From Siphonodentalium dalli (taxonomy: Eukaryota; Mollusca; Scaphopoda; Gadilida; Siphonodentaliidae), in the NCBI GenBank assembly GCA_032622095.1, contig CP136064.1:49856073-49920072 (forward strand): a DNA stretch of 64,000 nucleotides, in the 5' to 3' direction. A program made the translations under genes and the position numbers. Shown here piece after piece: positions 30,213 to 41,591 of the stretch. The notes beneath the pieces are model-generated. The model made no database searches, was not told the DNA's origin, and saw nothing but the letters and a program-made list of their open reading frames with translations. Position 1 is the stretch's first letter. The number at the start of each line of letters is the position of its first letter.

Positions 30213-31772
30213 TGTTTGAAGCTGTGCTTCGGTCTTTCGGGTGTTTAACCACCGAATCCGTAGAGGGTAAAATTCTATCAGGTACTACTCCAAATATTAA
30301 TACAATGCTTCATACCTACGATCACACAATAAAGCCGATTTTGCTATATGGTGCCGAGATTTGGGGAACATACATTTCAGAATTGGGAGACCCACCTGAT
30401 AACTCAGTGAAAGGATTTAATCCTTTTACCAACTTATACAGGGATAATATAGCTGACAAATCACATCTCCGGTTTTGTAAATATCTTCTTGGTGTTAACA
30501 AGAAATGCTCTAATATTGGAGTGATTTCTGAACTGGGACGGTTTCCAATGTATTTTACAATAATTGAGACATTAATTAGTTACTTACACAGGTTGCACCA
30601 TTGTCCATCAAATCTACTATCTGAAGCTTTTAAGTGTACTAAGATTGATCACAAAAATAACACCAGAACCTGGTATTCAACCATTATATCTTTACTTGAC
30701 AAACTTGGACTCTCAGAAAATATAGTTGCAGTTAACTCTCTGACAGTGGTTAAAACTATTGACCGTAACAAGCTGCGACATATTTTTTTGAATGAATGGA
30801 AGTCAATAAGAAATTCATATATCATGAGTAAGGAAGGCAAACTGGATACGTATTTCTCATTTAAAAAGACATTCAAAAGGGAATCATATCTATCACTTCC
30901 TAATTATGATATGAGGAAAGCCATCTGCCAACTGAGAATAAGTTCTCATAATCTCAAGATAGAAACAGCACGGCATATTATTAAAAGTAAAAAACCAACG
31001 AGACCTTTGAGGACATGCATTCGGTGCAACCTAGGCAAAATAGAGAATGAGCATCATTTTATTATAGAATATGCCCTCTTTATGATAAACCGAGGCAATT
31101 TCTTTTCAGTAAAATTACCAAATATTGCAAAAACTTTCTAAAACTTGGTGATGATTCCAAATTTTATTGGCTAATGACAATTGAGAATCTAGATCTGCTG
31201 ATGGAAATGGGCCGGTTTGTCAAAGAAGGCTTTGAAATACACCAGGCATTTAAGCCCTAACTTCCAAAGCACACTGAGAGGTCTATATGTAAATAGCTAT
31301 ATTATTGATTTCATTCATGTGATATTTAAATTGTTGTTTTATCCCAGCCCTTACATGTGGTTAATACTGCTGGCTTAGCACTTGTCTGATTGGGCATATG
31401 TCTCATCTGAATGCATCTGTCATATTAATTCACTGTAACTCCAAACAAATATTATAATTGATCAATTTCAGATTCATTTAAATATCTCTGATCATAATTA
31501 TATCAGCTCTATTAAAGCTTCCCTCGTCTCATCACAAGCAAGTATTCATAAGTACATTGTAAGCAGACATTTGCCCTCTTAAGACAACTGCTTTGTATCC
31601 ATTCTGATATCCGTCCTAAAAACTGCCTTATTATCATTTCTTATAATATCATATATTAATATTATGCATGTTATTTTTGAATTTGCATTCATCTGTGTGT
31701 AATTTGATTACGCACTACATGTTACCCTTCGGGGTCCTTTATGGTAATAAACTCTATTCTATTCTATTCTAT
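30213..31772 (+). pseudogene. 5'-truncated LINE: end of reverse transcriptase protein and 3' UTR
   Basis: An open frame to 31141 (about 309 residues) lacks a proper start. It contains DHTIKPILLYGAEIWG, the conserved segment after the RT domain of many non-LTR retrotransposons. A C-terminal CIRCNLGKIENEHHF motif resembles the Cys/His motif that ends such proteins, although the usual final Cys is replaced ('IIEYALF'). The frame ends early; the downstream codons to about 31260 ('FYWLMTIENLDLL') continue the protein in another frame. The 3' end is 'taataaactctattctatt' with short ATTCT repeats, a LINE-type tail. 5' truncation is normal for target-primed insertion. Not functional alone. Confidence 0.85.
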
Positions 31773-31824
31773 AGCTGAATTCAGCTATTGTAGCTGTATT
31801 CTCACAATTGCCAGACCTGGTGAA

Positions 31825-32262
31825 GCCTTCACTGCCTTGTGCATCTAACTAATGAAAGTCAATTCGAATCATGATAATTCGTGAAAGCATATAACAATTT
31901 AGCTCGTGATTTAGAAACGTGACTGTCGTGAGTTCAAATGAGCTATTTACCTCATTTTGCACATGTGCCCGACCTGAGAGTACCGGTACGTACGGTAGTT
32001 TATTATATGACTATGACTATTCTTCCCTAAATACCGCTATTGTTTGAGGATCTAATCCAAATCATCGGATCACACTGAGTGAGATTTCCCCAGATCAAAT
32101 CAGATCACACTCCTACGGAAATTCCCGAGATCTGCCGAATTAAAGTCGACTAACTATTTATCCTTTAAAATAGACTCTGGTAAAAAATAGAACTGCTGAA
32201 GTGAAAAAAATCTGTAATTAACTGGTTATTATAGTAATCTGGGCGTCATATAATAAACCTTT
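31825..32262. other. No gene or clear repeat seen
   Basis: AT-rich sequence between two mobile elements, with no exon-like frame on either strand. Confidence 0.4.
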
Positions 32263-32433
32263 TATCACAGCAGTGAGTTGATCCGTGTGGTCGCATCACG
32301 TCTCGTTGAGCCTGAGGTGGGCAGATTGCCGGATCAAACTTGTTGCCTGCGGCAACTCGTTTGATCCGGCAATCTGCCCACCTCAACTCGGTGTGATACC
32401 ATGACACGGACCAATTAACACACTGTTGTGATA
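32263..32433. mobile_element. Foldback MITE, 171 bp
   Basis: The ends TATCACAGCAGTG and CACTGTTGTGATA are near-inverses. The core is an almost perfect hairpin ('ggtgggcagattgccggatc' and complement) around a centre 'gcctgcggc'. Mismatches are concentrated between the outer TIR and the core. Confidence 0.8.
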
Positions 32434-32498
32434 ATATGTATTTGTTTACTACTACTACTAGTACTACTAAGTCATAATTTACACGAAATACGTTATGA

Positions 32499-33190
32499 CC
32501 ACAGTTGTTGGAAACTTGTCAAAAAAACCCGAAAAGAGATGTCACCACCACTACTTACTAATATAATTGACAAGTAGGGAAAGCTACTGAGCCCACCCAT
32601 CTCCCATCAAACCATGTCACCGCTCGTTTCGTGTTCAATTGCAACAATAAAAACATTAATTTCAGAAAAGTACCACATATCCTAGTAATAAAACATATAT
32701 TTCTTTTCATGTTTACCGTAAGTGCAGTAGAAAATTATCACTTTATAATTACTTTTATCGTATACAACATCCGAAAACAACTGTGCAACTGTGGGCTGCC
32801 GATTCCACGAGTCGCCATCCGAGAGTCAAGGGCAGATAATTTCAAATGCTATTATCTGCGCTTGACTCTCGGATGGCGACTCGTGGAATCAGCGAGCCGC
32901 TGTTGTTTGGGAAGTTGTATACGATAAAAGTAATTATAAAGTGATAATTTTCTACTGTACTTACGCAAGTTACGGTAAACATGAAAAGAAATATATGTTT
33001 TATTACTAGGATGTGGTACTTTTCTGAAATTAATGTTTTTATTGTTGCAATTGAACACGAAACGAGTGGTGACATGGTTTGATGGGAGATGGGTGGGCTC
33101 AGTAGCTTTCCCTACTTGTCAATTATATTAGTAAGTAGTGGTGGTGACATCTCTTTTCGGGTTTTTTTGACAAGTTTCCAACAACTGTGG
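32499..33190. repeat. 692-bp palindrome (arms about 342 bp, loop 9 bp)
   Basis: The left arm starting CCACAGTTGTTGGAAACTTG is mirrored by the right arm ending 'caagtttccaacaactgtgg', with high identity throughout, to a centre 'gataatttcaaatgctatta' (loop 32841-32849). Small indels occur near the middle. Matching frames on opposite strands are a by-product. It would transcribe to a long hairpin RNA. Confidence 0.93.
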
Positions 33191-33558
33191 ACAGTGACAC
33201 TGACACTGTGGTTATGACAGTAATGTCAGTATATATAATAAATGAATTGTATAATGTTTTGAGTACTTGAAGCTGATTCAATAAATTAATAATTTAATAA
33301 TTTGGTAATTCAATCTATACTGAACCAAGCGTATTATTAGTAATGTCTTCATCATACCAGTTTAATTTACTACCAGTACAGTGAGTACTGTTCGTCTGTT
33401 GTTTATCAACCTGCTTGTTATCTTGGGGCGTGAACTCGATTATGTCAAGGCCAGAAGGCATTGGGAGGACACACCGACTTTCGTACTCAGATTGTGTTAT
33501 ATTTTAATACGGTCCAACTAAACACCACGCACCAAGTGATACTTTATACCCACGACAT
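33191..33558. other. No gene seen
   Basis: AT-rich unique-looking sequence between a palindrome and a DNA transposon. 'ggacagtgacactgacactg' beside the palindrome is itself a small inverted repeat. Confidence 0.4.
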
Positions 33559-33561
33559 TAA

Positions 33562-34229
33562 GTGCCACCGCACACGCTGCGATTAAAATCGTAAGTGGGG
33601 GGAAATCGTAGGAGAAAGCATGCAATGCGCATGCCCACGACAATATCGTAGACAAATCGTAGCAATCAAGCACTGTTTGATTTTACCAGGAAAATCGTGG
33701 CGTGACCTTGACAACGCGCGCGATCGTAGCTGTCACATGACCACTGTCACACTGGTCATGTTGTAAATACCACGAAAAGAAAACATTCAAAAATGGCGCA
33801 AAGTTTACAAACTTCTTGCACTTACAAAAAACGAGGCCACATTGGTGGAGATGTGGCACGACAGGGAGTGCAGGCCTATACCACATTATCAGTCAAGGAG
33901 TAGAGGGCTGCCGCAATTGTTGAAATTCAATTGGGGCAGCTGAGCCTGTTGAGTTGACAGGTACACAAATGTCAAAATTAAAAAATATTCAATTTCACTT
34001 GAACTTTCAACATCAACTTGTTAGTTTAGAACATTGAGATACATGCCATATGTATTTAGTTGCATAATGCGGAGAATGGGGTATAACATTTTGCTATCAT
34101 GTGATCGATCACGTTGATAAAATCGTAGCTGCAAACATCGCAGCACCGTAGCGTCTGCGGGCAAGCTACGATTTCTCCACCTACGATTTTCCCCACTTAC
34201 GATTTTAATCGTAGCGTCTGCGGTGGCAC
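33562..34229. mobile_element. PIF/Harbinger-like MITE (668 bp)
   Basis: About 51-bp inverted termini with few mismatches: GTGCCACCGCACACGCTGCG at the left against GTGCCACCGCAGACGCTACG read inward from the right. The exact 3-bp duplication TAA (33559-33561, 34230-34232) fits the TWA target preference of PIF/Harbinger. 'atcgtag' motifs are scattered inside. No transposase or Myb-like frame. Confidence 0.88.
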
Positions 34230-34379
34230 TAACTGCTCAATTGAATAACTCGTGGTGCCGACTAGGTCATCTTGACGGATGATACGGAACGCTCACCTAG
34301 GTCATCATGACCGCTTTCGCAGATTGCTTCTATGACTGAATTATCGGCCCCTACAGAAAAAGTATACGGCGGAATCACG

Positions 34380-34775
34380 CCCTATAGTAGCCTACGACTG
34401 AATAGGTCACTCTCACCGTTTTTCTGTGATAAAGTTACCCAGGTTCCTGAAATTGTGATAAAGTTACCCAGGTTGGAAAGGATTGTGATAAAGTTACCCA
34501 GGTTAAGAATATTTCATTTTTAGCAACAAATTATTCATTTTGGCGATAAAAATGACGAGCTAGAGTACTAATATATCTTAATGTGTGCAAAACTGAACAG
34601 TATTTCCCTCAGTCACTTTTAAATCAAGTTCTTATTGTGAGATTTGCTTAACCTGTGTAACTTTATCACAATTCTCTCCAACCTGGGTAATTTTATCACA
34701 ATTTCAGGAACCTGGGTAACTTTATCACAGAAAACCGATGAGAGTGACCTATTCAGCCCTAGTACGGCGTACTTA
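34380..34775. repeat. Foldback with a 30-bp triplicate in each arm
   Basis: 'gtgataaagttacccaggtt' occurs three times in the left arm (34427-34505) and three times inverted, with variants, in the right arm (34648-34730). 'gaataggtcactctca' and its complement lie outside the triplicates. The unpaired centre is about 110 bp. The same number of repeats on both arms suggests triplication before, or correction after, palindrome formation. Confidence 0.88.
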
Positions 34776-34794
34776 CGCTGTATAATATACCGGT

Positions 34795-34925
34795 CGTACC
34801 AATAACCGGGGGGGGGGGGGGGTCTGCACATTTTTTCCGAACACTAGGCGAGGGTGTGTGGGTGGTTCAGCAGCCCGGCTTACACACTTTTTCCTGGGCC
34901 CGTAAAAAAAATTCTGGAGTCATTT
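34795..34925 (+). repeat. G-tract repeat family, copy 1
   Basis: A 15-G run (34808-34822) is followed by 'ttttttccgaacactaggcg' and 'gtgggtggttcagcag'. The same arrangement, with a 24-G run, is at 55174-55260. Confidence 0.7.
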
Positions 34926-35740
34926 TTCTTCAAAATAATGGGACAAAATATTTTAAGAATTATTATATTATGTAATAGGTATGTACTTAACTCTTACCAG
35001 GGGGATTGCGCTCACCATCAGTTAATAATGAGGGATGACACCAATGGTGAATGGGTGATAAAAAGGTCAGCTTGCTAAATGTTTTCATCAAGGATATATC
35101 AATGCACATTGATTTACATAGTTAAATGTAAACTCTTCAAATAATAATAGACTATTAAAAAACCATAAAAAAATAAAACAAAGGTGTTAAATGGATACTG
35201 TACTCAAATGTTGTTGTTAGTTTCTATAGTCTATGAGTCGTAAAATAAGGCAACCAGATTACCATTATTGGAAAGTCTATTGAGTACGAAGTAATGTTAC
35301 GGATGGAAGATTAGCCGGAATGCAAAAATACCAATTGTTGTCGAGTAATTTTTGGACAGTTTTCAAGCAAATAAATATTATATTATATGCATTCTAGTCC
35401 CACACACTTATTTAACTCATTGTATAGTCACTAGTCAGTGACTAGCCTCAGTTTACGCCAGGTATCGAAATAATTTTTTACACGATCATGTGTGCCACGC
35501 GTTGCCAAATCCACTATCCGTGAATTATTTTGATTACGACTTGTACGCGGAAATTCGTAATTTAATTTATGTCAAATTATTAACTTTGATTTTAAGATAA
35601 CCTATTAACCTCAACGTTTATAGAATACATCTTCGACTCAAATTACTTAGTTTTCTATTTATTATCGATATTAGATCATTGTTATCACCGGGAATTTATT
35701 GAAGATGGCATACAGTACCCCTTTAAAACAAACTGACCGA
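34926..35740. other. No gene seen
   Basis: AT-rich sequence without recognisable exon, repeat or element ends. A short palindrome 'agtcactagtcagtgact' lies near 35430. Confidence 0.4.
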
Positions 35741-35976
35741 TTTCAACGATATTCGGTATATGGGTCAAGGATCACCTCTAGATCTATGGGAGCTGTTAAA
35801 TTTGAATTTTCGATGAAAAACATGGTCATCAGCAGCAATCTTGGATTTTACTCTTTACATCACTAAATCCTTTAACACACCCTAGGCACAGAGCTTAATT
35901 ATCCCTCATCCGATCATCACCAAACTTCATATGGATCATCAGGATGACCTATGGGTGCCTCCCATTTTGTCCCGAA
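35741..35976 (-). repeat. Single unit of the 164-bp satellite family, left of the foldback
   Basis: 'cagcaatcttggattttact' and 'ctaaatcctttaacacaccc' followed by 'caccaaacttcatatggatc' match the dispersed copy at 10105-12090 in the opposite orientation. The 2.5-kb foldback begins just after it. Confidence 0.75.
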
Positions 35977-38522
35977 TTTCGTAAAACAAGAAATTATGGC
36001 ATTGAAATCCATGTAAAAAAGGACGACGTGCAGTCACGATCGACCTGCACTACTCAGACTAATATGTGTTGACTTATATGAACGTCAAGATTTAATTAAC
36101 TATAAATATTTCTTATAACCAATTACGTACACGAAGTTGGTTGCTTGTGGTAGGGGATTGGGTCTGTACCTCATAATTAGCATATTGTACTCATACATGT
36201 ATCTTCAAGCCTTTCGATCGTGGCTCCCCGGTGCCATTTTTTTTACTGGCACATATGCCAATTCTCAATTTGGATGAAATATTAGTTGTACTCGCCTCCA
36301 CAACCCTTGGCCTTGGTTGGAAATTGGGGTTATTATGAGTGAGAACTTGGGTTTACCCCCTCATAATTTGGGTTGTTTGTTTGTTTCAAATCACAACCCA
36401 AATCATTAGAATATAAGTAAGGAAGAACATTCAATTTCCAAGAACATGTTTTGTTTGTACCTGTACAAATTCTATAGTGATTTTATAGGTTGGGATTTGA
36501 TCAGTTTGATTACAATTGCATGGAGCTACATTTATACCAGCGCGGACTCGGAGCCATGCACTATGAAACAACGTCAACCCAACCAAACCTAATGCGAACC
36601 ATGCCAACATTATGCCTGCTTTGTGTGCTATGTCGCGTCGCTGTCAAAACGTCAATAACTTTCGCGGGAAAATGCGCGTGCCAATATGACGTCGCTTTGG
36701 ATACAACATATGACGTAACCTTACAGTTTACGTGAACATGTTTCTACTAATTTACTAAACTAAAGAAAAGTTTATTTAGTTATATGATAAACATTCAAGA
36801 TATTTACGATATGAATTATGTTGTTTTTGCGAGGTGGCTAAGGAAAATTTGCAGTTTTACGTAAATTTCCGACATTTCCCGAATGGCATAGTGCTCAACC
36901 CGAGTCCGGTCGACAATATTTATGATTTAAGTCATGATTATTGTTCAAAGAATAAACCATGTAATGCCTTAACGCAATGAATACTGTTATGTTGGCTATA
37001 TGAAAAGTAACATTTTGTAGTTTTAATTTAATTGCAATGACGTTTCAAGATGGCGGCCCCTCAAATCCAAGATGGCGGCGCACCTAATTCAAGATGGCGG
37101 CGCCCATGTTCGAAAGCGAACTTAGTATAAGGACGACCTGCGCATATGTTGCTGCGGCTGGGCTGCGCCCAGCTGGTCGTCCTTAAAAACATGGCTGCCA
37201 GTGGCCATCTTGAATTTTACTCTTTGTATGACTAAATCCTTTAGCACATCTTACAGGTCACATTTCTCACCCAATCGTCACCAAACTTCATATGGATCTT
37301 CGAGGTGACCTCTAAATGGGAGCCTCCATTTTTAAAGGACGCCCTGGTCGTCCCTATACTGAGTTCGCTTTCGAACATCCATGGGCGCCGCCATCTTGAA
37401 TTAGGGGCGCCGCCATCTTGAATTTGAGGGGCCGCCATCTTGAAACGTCATTGCAATTAAATTAAAACTACAAAATGTTACTTTTCACATAGCTAACATA
37501 ACAGTATTCATTGCGTGAAGACAATACATGGTTTATTCTTTAAACAATAATCATTACTTAAATCATAAATGTTGCCAATCTGACTCAATTTGCTATGTCT
37601 GCTATGCCATTCGGAAAATGACGGAAATTACGTAAAGCTGCACATTTTCGTTAGCCACATCGCGAAAACAACATGACTCATCTCGTAAATGTCTAAAATG
37701 TTTGTCATATCAGTAAATAAACTTTTCTTTAGTTTATTAAATTAGTAAAAGCACGTTCACGTAAACTGTTAGGTTACGTCACATGTTGTATCCAAAGCGA
37801 CGTCATATTGGCACGCGCATTTCCCCGAGAAAGTTATTGACGTTTTAACAGCGACATAGCACACAAAGCAGGCATAATGTTGGCACGGTTGGCATTAGGT
37901 TTGGTTGGGTTGACGTTGTTTCATAGTGCATGGCTCCGAGTTCGCGCTGGTGTAAATGTAGCTCCATGCAATTGTAATCAAACTGATCAAATCCCAACCT
38001 ATAAAATCATTATAGGATTTGTACAGGTACAAACAAAAACATGTTCTTGGAAACTGAATGTTCTTCCTTACTTATATATTCTAATGATTTGGGCTGTGAT
38101 TTAAAACAAACAAACAACCCAAATTATGAGGGGGGACCCAATTAAGTTCTCACTCATAAGAACCCCAATTTCCAACCAAGGCCAAGGGTTGTGGAGGCGA
38201 GTAGAACTAATATTTCATCCAAATTGAGAATGGGCATATATATGGGCCAGTCGAAAAAATGGCCCCGGGGAGCCACGAAAGGGTGAAAGATGTGAGTGCA
38301 ATATGATAATTCTGAGGTAGACCCCCATCGCCCTACCACAAGCAACCAACTTCGTGTACGTAATTGGTTATAAGAAATATTTATAGATATTTAAATCTTG
38401 ATGTTCATATAAGTCAACACATATATATATAGTAGTCTGAGTAGTGCAGGTCGTGACTGCGCGCGCGGTCGTCCCTTTTTACATGGATTTCAATGCCATA
38501 ATTTCTTGTTTCCCCAAAATTC
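35977..38522. mobile_element. 2.5-kb foldback element with about 1.17-kb inverted arms
   Basis: The left arm 35977-37138 is the reverse complement of 37347-38522. Checkpoints: 'acaagaaattatggcattga' at the left end, 'ttacgtacacgaagttgg' about 36125, 'tcagtttgattacaattgca' about 36505, 'gcctgctttgtgtgctatg' about 36617, 'gttcgaaagcgaac' about 37110. Identity is high but not perfect, with small indels. The inner ends carry three AAGATGGCGGC motifs per arm, mirrored. The spacer of about 208 bp holds another unit of the 164-bp satellite family. TGACGT motifs lie within the arms near 36680-36715. No transposase frame was recognised; small frames at 36490-36735 and 37877-38104 show no family features. 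Confidence 0.9.
37139..37346 (-). repeat. Central spacer: satellite-family unit and small hairpin
   Basis: 'catggctgccagtggccatc', 'ctctttgtatgactaaatcc' and 'ccaaacttcatatggatc' place this in the 164-bp family. Beside it 'aaggacgacctgcgca' and 'ctggtcgtcctt' form a short hairpin, and the motif 'ggtcgtcc' recurs at the foldback's outer ends. Confidence 0.8.
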
Positions 38523-38620
38523 GTTTAAAACAAACATGGCCGCTAGCAGCCATCTTGAATTTCAAATGTCAATCCACCAGCACACCCTACAGCCCATATT
38601 TATTGGAGAATTGTTTTGAA
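38523..38620 (-). repeat. Satellite-family fragment right of the foldback
   Basis: 'catggccgctagcagccatc' followed by 'ttgaatttcaaatgtcaatc' matches the 155-bp monomer type, so satellite-family sequence lies on both sides and in the middle of the foldback. Confidence 0.75.
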
Positions 38621-41292
38621 ACTTTAGTTTTGGAGCCAGTGTCTATAGTCCACCCGAGACGCAGTCGATTGTCGCTAATAGGCACGAGGGCTGTTAATCA
38701 ATCCCGGAGGGCTGTTAATAAACCACGATGCCCGTGAAAATCATGTTATTACTATTATTACCACTCCGTCCTCGTGTGATCACGTGATCGCTTACTTACT
38801 TAACCGGAGTGGACCAAACTCCATTCAGCGCCCTCTTCGTTATCACTGCGATAGATCAATGCCACAAGGATTGTACTTTGCGTACCGATACATCTATTTG
38901 TATGTATCGTCGGAACTATATTTTGTCACCTATTATCTTATTTTAACCACCAAAAGTTTGCAATAATGGTAATTTTTTCGGTATTGATAATAACAATATG
39001 AACTGAGCCAGACATATACAATTTTAGTCCTAAAACATAAGAACTAAGATCATGTCAGAAATCCTTACCAAATGTCCTTGTGGTAGTGGTATCTCAGTGA
39101 AGTGATGGGAGATAACTCTGGATGAATACGGGGGCATAAATTCATTGAACAATAACTCAAATGTGAAATCACAAGACATACACAATGTATACATGCCTGT
39201 GTTGAGTATATACTGGGTTTTAAAATTTTGATGAATGGCCAAAAAGGAGCAATTATTTGACCCATGGAACACAAAAACAAGATGTTTGGAGTCAAGGTCA
39301 CGTGAAACAATATTTTTCAAAACTCAAAGACATCCTCTAAAAATCCACAAATTCATAACTAACCTTCTCTCAACAAATAAGCCACACCCATGGTGTCAGA
39401 AAACACTGGTAGGCCCTATTATATTCTAGGAAATTTACCAGGGACGATGGAGAAGGGGGACATGCATGGGCATTTGCCCCCTTGCCATGGCCAAGGAGAG
39501 TCCACTGGGTACCCGAAAAATGCCCCCCTGACTGGTTTACCCCATTGCCATTCCGTGCGTCCGGCGTCCTTGAAATTTACCCCTAGGCCTACTGATCATT
39601 CGAAACAATGGAGTGTCACCCCATTAACGGCCGCCGCCCGTTTCAGGTCAACGTCGCCTCAAAATTATGGAATCTTATCGTGTGGGTAATGCAGTGTATA
39701 TCTACTAAAGAACGCCCTCTAAAGGTGTTTATGTTATTCATCTTGACCATTGTGGGTTTATTATGGTTAATTAAATAATCACCATCCTTCGAGTTATGTC
39801 GCCAACAAAAATATAACTTACCCATGCGCCATGTGATCGTTTGCAAGATCTGATATCAAATTTCTTCTGAAAACACAAGGGTCAAGTAGGGTACAAAAAA
39901 CACACCTTTTCGCAAAGCTGGATGCCCAACAGTCTGGGTGAACGTCGACTCTATATTTGAAATATAGAGTCTGGAGCTTATGTAGCCAAAACCATTTCTA
40001 TTCAGCGAAGAGCTTCCCCAAAATGACTGACGTCACGGATTTAAAAAAATACATCGATGATTGACAGGTGTCCCCACGTGTTATTTGTTGTGCTTCGCAA
40101 TAATAGTAATGGCCTGTGTCGCGACATAAGATTATGTCTATTCTTTTTCGGGAGATGAACTCGCTGCATCAACCGGAAAGCTGCATCCGAGAGAAAAAAA
40201 TAAGGTCGTCATCAAAAATGATGCTTTAGAACTATTTAAAAGCATAAAATTAAGTCATTTCCTCGGTGTTAACTTTCAGATGACTTTTTTACGACAAATA
40301 ATTTGATTTGCAAACCATGGTACAATAAAGTAAATCAAATACACGGACGTGAGTGAGTTCTATTTATATTTATGGGAGGCCAAGTTGGTACCATGCGCAG
40401 GCCTATCTATCAGGTCTAGCACATCCTTCAAATTAATCCGAATCGTACCGAATATATAATTTCGAAGCCATTGTTTCTGTCTGTTGTATTTGCAAGCATC
40501 GCTTTCGATCGGAGAAATTCCGCTCTGTTACTATATTTAGAGGTGACATTATGGGAGTCTAGCTCCGCCCACTGACACTTGTTTATTAACCCATACGGTT
40601 TCATTGGACGGAAAATAATTTACGCAATCAATCAGATTACGGAATCCCGAGGACTTGGAAATGAAATATCGATGTTATCCGTCAGACCTTATATTCAATG
40701 TTGTAATGAATATTTATGTATGAGTTTACTCAGACTGGATGCCCAACACACCAACACGTGGGTTGACGGAAAGGAACTGTTTCTTCCTCCTCTCATGCGA
40801 TTCCCATCTCAGGTTCTCAGTTGAAGAATAAAAAACCATATGCCTAGATGCTATAATGATAACTGAACAGTTAAGTTACTGTTCTATATACTGTTCATTA
40901 GCCGTCAGTAATAGTGGTATACTGCCCAGCTTTTATCTTGTAGACTATGCCTCACGTGTTAAAAGTAAGCAGAAAAACATTGTCACACAGCAGATCAACT
41001 GTACGAATAACATCGATCAAGTAAACCGCATTAGAGACGACCAAACATTAGCGGCATTCAATAAAATTCATACTCGTGAACCAGCTGTTTGCTAAAATCA
41101 CATCCACATAACCTGGTAAATGCTCAGTGATGTTGTGGAACATACTATAGTGGCCTGTTCTGCAACTGAACGACCGAACAAAGAATACAAGTATGGTATG
41201 ATCTCATTGAAATGTTTGGCGTACGGTAACGAATTTCGCACATATTTACTTTCTACCTAGTCACGGACAATTGATGACTTTCTGAGGTTGTT
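38621..41292. other. No gene recognised; several short frames
   Basis: Frames at 39030-39320 (-), 39390-39689 (+), 40579-40824 (+) and 40856-41095 (+) are 79-99 codons, show no domain I know and no convincing splice structure. At 39947-39972 is a near-perfect short palindrome ('gactctatatttgaaatata'). 'gagggctgttaat' is repeated near 38687 and 38707. 39440-39660 is GC-richer than its surroundings, without a visible gene. Confidence 0.4.
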
Positions 41293-41591
41293 GGCGTCAT
41301 TCTGTATCCTTGCGCGTTATTTTAACATAACTAGCTGGTGATATTGTAGCTTTAAGAACGTATTAAGTCTATTCGTGTGTTTCATTTTTGTCTGGGTCGT
41401 AACAAACTGGTATAGAAAATATAATAAACAAAACAGCCAACTGTTCTGAGTAGCGTACGGGTTTTCTCCTCTCGTGAGATGTGAGGATTAATTTCATTCA
41501 GCTATAGCAACTCTTATAAATGATCCACCGCGTATCGCTCGAGGAGAAAACCCGTACGCTACTCAGAACAGTTAACTATTGTCTATTTATT
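41293..41591 (+). mobile_element. Short copy of the minisatellite-bearing element (no array)
   Basis: Shares 'gtgatattgtagctttaaga' and 'ggtatagaaaatataata' with the copy at 3950-9376. Only one degenerate 43-bp unit ('tattcgtgtgtttcattttt') separates the two arms. The terminal hairpin 41439-41573 has perfect 33-bp arms (AACTGTTCTGAGTAGCGTAC and so on). Confidence 0.85.

Larger units (their letters stand above)
27307..31819. mobile_element. 4.5-kb TIR element with nested insertions
   Basis: The left end CAGGTCTGGCAA and right end TTGCCAGACCTG are exact inverses. The similarity continues inward for about 50 bp ('tgtgagaatacagc', 'agctacaatagctg'). GTGAA abuts both ends (27302-27306 and 31820-31824) and may be a 5-bp target-site duplication. 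Inside are a 1.15-kb TIR element (28676-29821) and a LINE fragment (about 30213-31772), leaving roughly 1.8 kb of original sequence. No transposase was recognised, so the superfamily is open. Confidence 0.65.

Noticed and set aside
32631-33075. Conserved paired proteins on both strands
   Set aside because: The two frames are the same sequence read from the two arms of a palindrome.
36490-38104. Genes in the arms of the 2.5-kb foldback
   Set aside because: Frames in the two arms differ and neither has a recognisable domain; arm identity explains the open stretches.
38154-38345. Small protein in the right foldback arm
   Set aside because: Present only through inverted-arm sequence and lacks codon bias or domain signals.
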